Shown in pieces: positions 62,435-64,000 of a stretch of 64,000 nucleotides of DNA. The DNA is taken from assembly GCF_000972495.1 (NCBI RefSeq), contig NZ_LATM01000015.1, positions 62,001 through 126,000 on the forward strand, written 5' to 3'. Positions within the stretch are counted from its first letter, which is position 1, and each line of letters starts with the position of its first letter. The stretch comes from Hymenobacter terrenus (GTDB lineage Bacteria; Bacteroidota; Bacteroidia; Cytophagales; Hymenobacteraceae). The position numbers and the translations under genes were made by a program. Under the pieces are notes generated by a model. That model was not told the origin of the DNA. It saw only the letters and a list, made by a program, of their open reading frames with translations, and searched no databases.

Positions 62435-62785
62435 TTAGCCGCGCAGCTGGCTGGCCGCCGAGCTGAGGGTCTGGCCTAGCTCGCGGAGCTTGTCCTGGGC
62501 ATCGGGCGTAGCTGAGGCAGCAGCCTTCGTGGTGTGCTCGCCGAGTGTGCTCAGGCTCTGAGCCAGCACTCCCGAATCGGTCGCGCCACTGCGGAGGACA
62601 TCATGCAGGTTCTGCAGTTCCGCGCTGATGCCGGCCAGCTGCGTGTTGCCTTGTAGGGTCTTAATCCAGCCGGCAATATTTTCGCCGGCCACGCCAGCGG
62701 CGTTGCTCAGGCCGCCTTGCAGCGCCCCAAGCGTGATGTCGAGCTGACTATTGCCCTGGCTACCCTGTGATTGCGGATTACTCAT
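62435..62785 (-). CDS. Small helical protein, cluster member 3
   Basis: A 116-residue paralogue: NIAGWIKTLQGNTQLAGISA, ELQNLHDVLRSGATD, SLSTLGEHTTKAAASAT and KLRELGQTLSSAASQLRG. The N-terminal 20 residues are Gln/Ser/Gly-rich. It is the best-conserved representative of the C-terminal pattern ending in a hydrophobic helix plus LRG/LAG. It is the first of the three downstream of the NYN gene on the same strand (149 bp from its stop) and ends before its own terminator. Confidence 0.7.
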   Translation of the reverse strand: MSNPQSQGSQGNSQLDITLGALQGGLSNAAGVAGENIAGWIKTLQGNTQLAGISAELQNLHDVLRSGATDSGVLAQSLSTLGEHTTKAAASATPDAQDKLRELGQTLSSAASQLRG

Positions 62786-62933
62786 CGTATTTGAGGTTAA
62801 AATGTGGAACGATGCCTTACAAACCTGCTCCCTCCCGACTTGTTAACTCTCATTCGTACAATATTTTGGCCTTTCAAGAAAAAGCGTGTCGGGCTAAACT
62901 TTAGCAGTATCCAGTGGTTAGGCAGCGCCTCGC

Positions 62934-63998
62934 TTACTCCTCGCCGGGGTGCAGCTCCTGCACATCGGGGTGGTTGTAGTTGACCACGATGACCGAAAAA
63001 GGGTGCGGCTCGCCCTCGCGCTTTTCGATGCGGATGGTGCCCGCGTCGCGCAGCTTATTCAGGAGGTCGCGGCGCTCGTAGTCGGGCAATTCGGGCAATT
63101 CGTCGGTGAGCAGACGCATAAATGGGCCCAGCCATAGCTCGGGCACACGACGCTGCTGCTTGGCCTCCAGCTTCTGGAACTCCTGTAGAATGAAGGCCAG
63201 CGTGCGGCGCTCCAGGTCGCGGGCGAGGCGGCGAGCGGGCGCGAAATCAGGCACTTCCTCAGCCGGGCGCGGGGCGGGGCGGCCGGCCGGCAGGAAGGGC
63301 CGCACCCCATTTCCTGCCACTACGGTGCCGGGCGGAAGCATCCTGGTGGTATCAGAGTCGGTAGCGGCGCGGACGGCCAGCGCGGCGGCCGATGGCACGC
63401 CCGGCAGGCCTTGCTCGCGCAGGCGGCGGCCTTCCTCCACGGTGCGCAGGCGGTCGGTGCGGCGTTTTTCGAGCTGCTCTACCCGTTCGGGCGCCAGCAG
63501 GTCGCGGGCATCGAGGAAATGGTCGGCGCCGATATTCTGAAGCAAGTCGCCGGATACCGACTCGCGAAAACCGGCCACCAACACCTGCCGGGCTTGCCGG
63601 CGCAGGTGTTGCAGCACGGGGATGTAGTCGCGGTCGCCGGCCACCAGCACGAAAGTACCAATGTCGGGCCGGGTGTACATCACCTCCAGCGCATCGATGC
63701 AGAGCTGCATGTCGGCGGCGTTCTTATGGTCGGTACCCAGCACGTTGCGGGTGCTCACGCCCATCAGATAAAGAGCGCCTTGCGGAGCCGTGGCCAAGCG
63801 CTCGAAATCGGCGTAAGCGTAGCTGATAAGGGAATCCAGGCCCTTTTTGCTTAACTCTTCGCGGAGCGAGCGGATGATGTCCAGCACATAGTCGTTGAGG
63901 TCGGGCGGGTCTTGGAAATGATTTTTGAGAAAGTAGTAAACATTCTCAAAGTCAATAAAAACGGCAGCGTAGGAGGATGGTGAGGATTTGGGCGTCAT
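62934..63998 (-). CDS. NYN-domain (LabA/DUF88-like) protein with C-terminal winged-helix-like domain
   Basis: A complete 354-residue protein: the ATG is at 63998, two bases from the window edge. VFIDFENVYYFLKNHF (Asp16, Asn19) and KNAADMQLCIDAL with FVLVAGDRDYIPVLQHL are the NYN (PIN-like) nuclease motifs with acidic residues in place. A charged linker follows (~180-265). The C-terminal ~85 residues (LGPFMRLLTDELPELPDYER, LLNKLRDAGTIRIEKREGEP) look like an OST-HTH/LOTUS-type winged helix. It is likely an RNase or RNA-binding regulator; the target is unknown. Confidence 0.88.
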   Translation of the reverse strand: MTPKSSPSSYAAVFIDFENVYYFLKNHFQDPPDLNDYVLDIIRSLREELSKKGLDSLISYAYADFERLATAPQGALYLMGVSTRNVLGTDHKNAADMQLCIDALEVMYTRPDIGTFVLVAGDRDYIPVLQHLRRQARQVLVAGFRESVSGDLLQNIGADHFLDARDLLAPERVEQLEKRRTDRLRTVEEGRRLREQGLPGVPSAAALAVRAATDSDTTRMLPPGTVVAGNGVRPFLPAGRPAPRPAEEVPDFAPARRLARDLERRTLAFILQEFQKLEAKQQRRVPELWLGPFMRLLTDELPELPDYERRDLLNKLRDAGTIRIEKREGEPHPFSVIVVNYNHPDVQELHPGEE

Positions 63999-64000
63999 AG

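Overview
The window looks like chromosomal DNA from a GC-rich member of the Bacteroidota, most likely Hymenobacter or a close relative. The reasons are type IX secretion (T9SS) C-terminal sorting domains, a TonB receptor with a carboxypeptidase-regulatory N-terminal domain, a LytS/LytTR two-component pair, a eukaryotic-type glycogen branching enzyme, many lipoproteins, little use of Shine-Dalgarno sites and many intergenic palindromes. The genus is an inference; no rRNA or tRNA gene was recognised.

Layout. 1-3448 (minus) is a translationally coupled module: an unknown 282-residue protein, a DUF4280 PAAR-like spike, a DUF2235 (Tle1-like) lipase and a DUF2931 protein cut by the window edge. It reads as a type VI secretion effector/immunity set. 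3449-8628 holds a NagZ/beta-lactamase fusion and a lipoprotein, surrounded by striking inverted repeats: a 47-bp periodic array and an 82-bp perfect palindrome. 8629-14714 (plus) carries a DUF885 peptidase, a LytS-type kinase with its LytTR regulator, and an AT-rich, probably acquired pair: a class A beta-lactamase and a DUF336 protein. 14897-19630 (minus) pairs a TonB receptor with a sodium/solute symporter. 20854-30716 is ordinary metabolism: SsuD-like flavin monooxygenase, DUF1349, two NTF2-like lipoproteins, Crp/Fnr regulator, HAD phosphatase, M28 peptidase, alpha/beta hydrolase, flavin reductase and a membrane-anchored metallo-hydrolase. 30893-37848 mixes lipoproteins, a lipase-like hydrolase, three Gly/Ser/Thr-repeat exported proteins, an HTTM membrane protein with its frequent DCC partner, and a class A beta-lactamase-fold hydrolase.

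38309-45401 holds a DUF2846 protein, an M43 metalloprotease with a T9SS sorting domain, and a tandem array of three paralogous T9SS cargo proteins. 46026-48816 has a DUF1624 membrane protein, a DUF4468 protein and an orphan. 48913-59161 is an alpha-glucan region: GH31 alpha-glucosidase, a proline-rich protein ending in half a glycosyltransferase fold, a YdeI-like protein, a GH13 amylase, an amino-acid racemase with a disrupted N-terminus, and GlgB. 59322-63998 holds gamma-glutamyltransferase, three small helical paralogues of unknown function, and a NYN-domain protein.

The most unusual signals are the two repeat loci at 3675-3802 and 7293-7374, which share one design (short inverted repeats around a spacer whose orientation flips in the next copy), the half glycosyltransferase at 51614, the three-paralogue cluster at 61255-62785 beside the NYN gene, and the homogenised T9SS cargo array.
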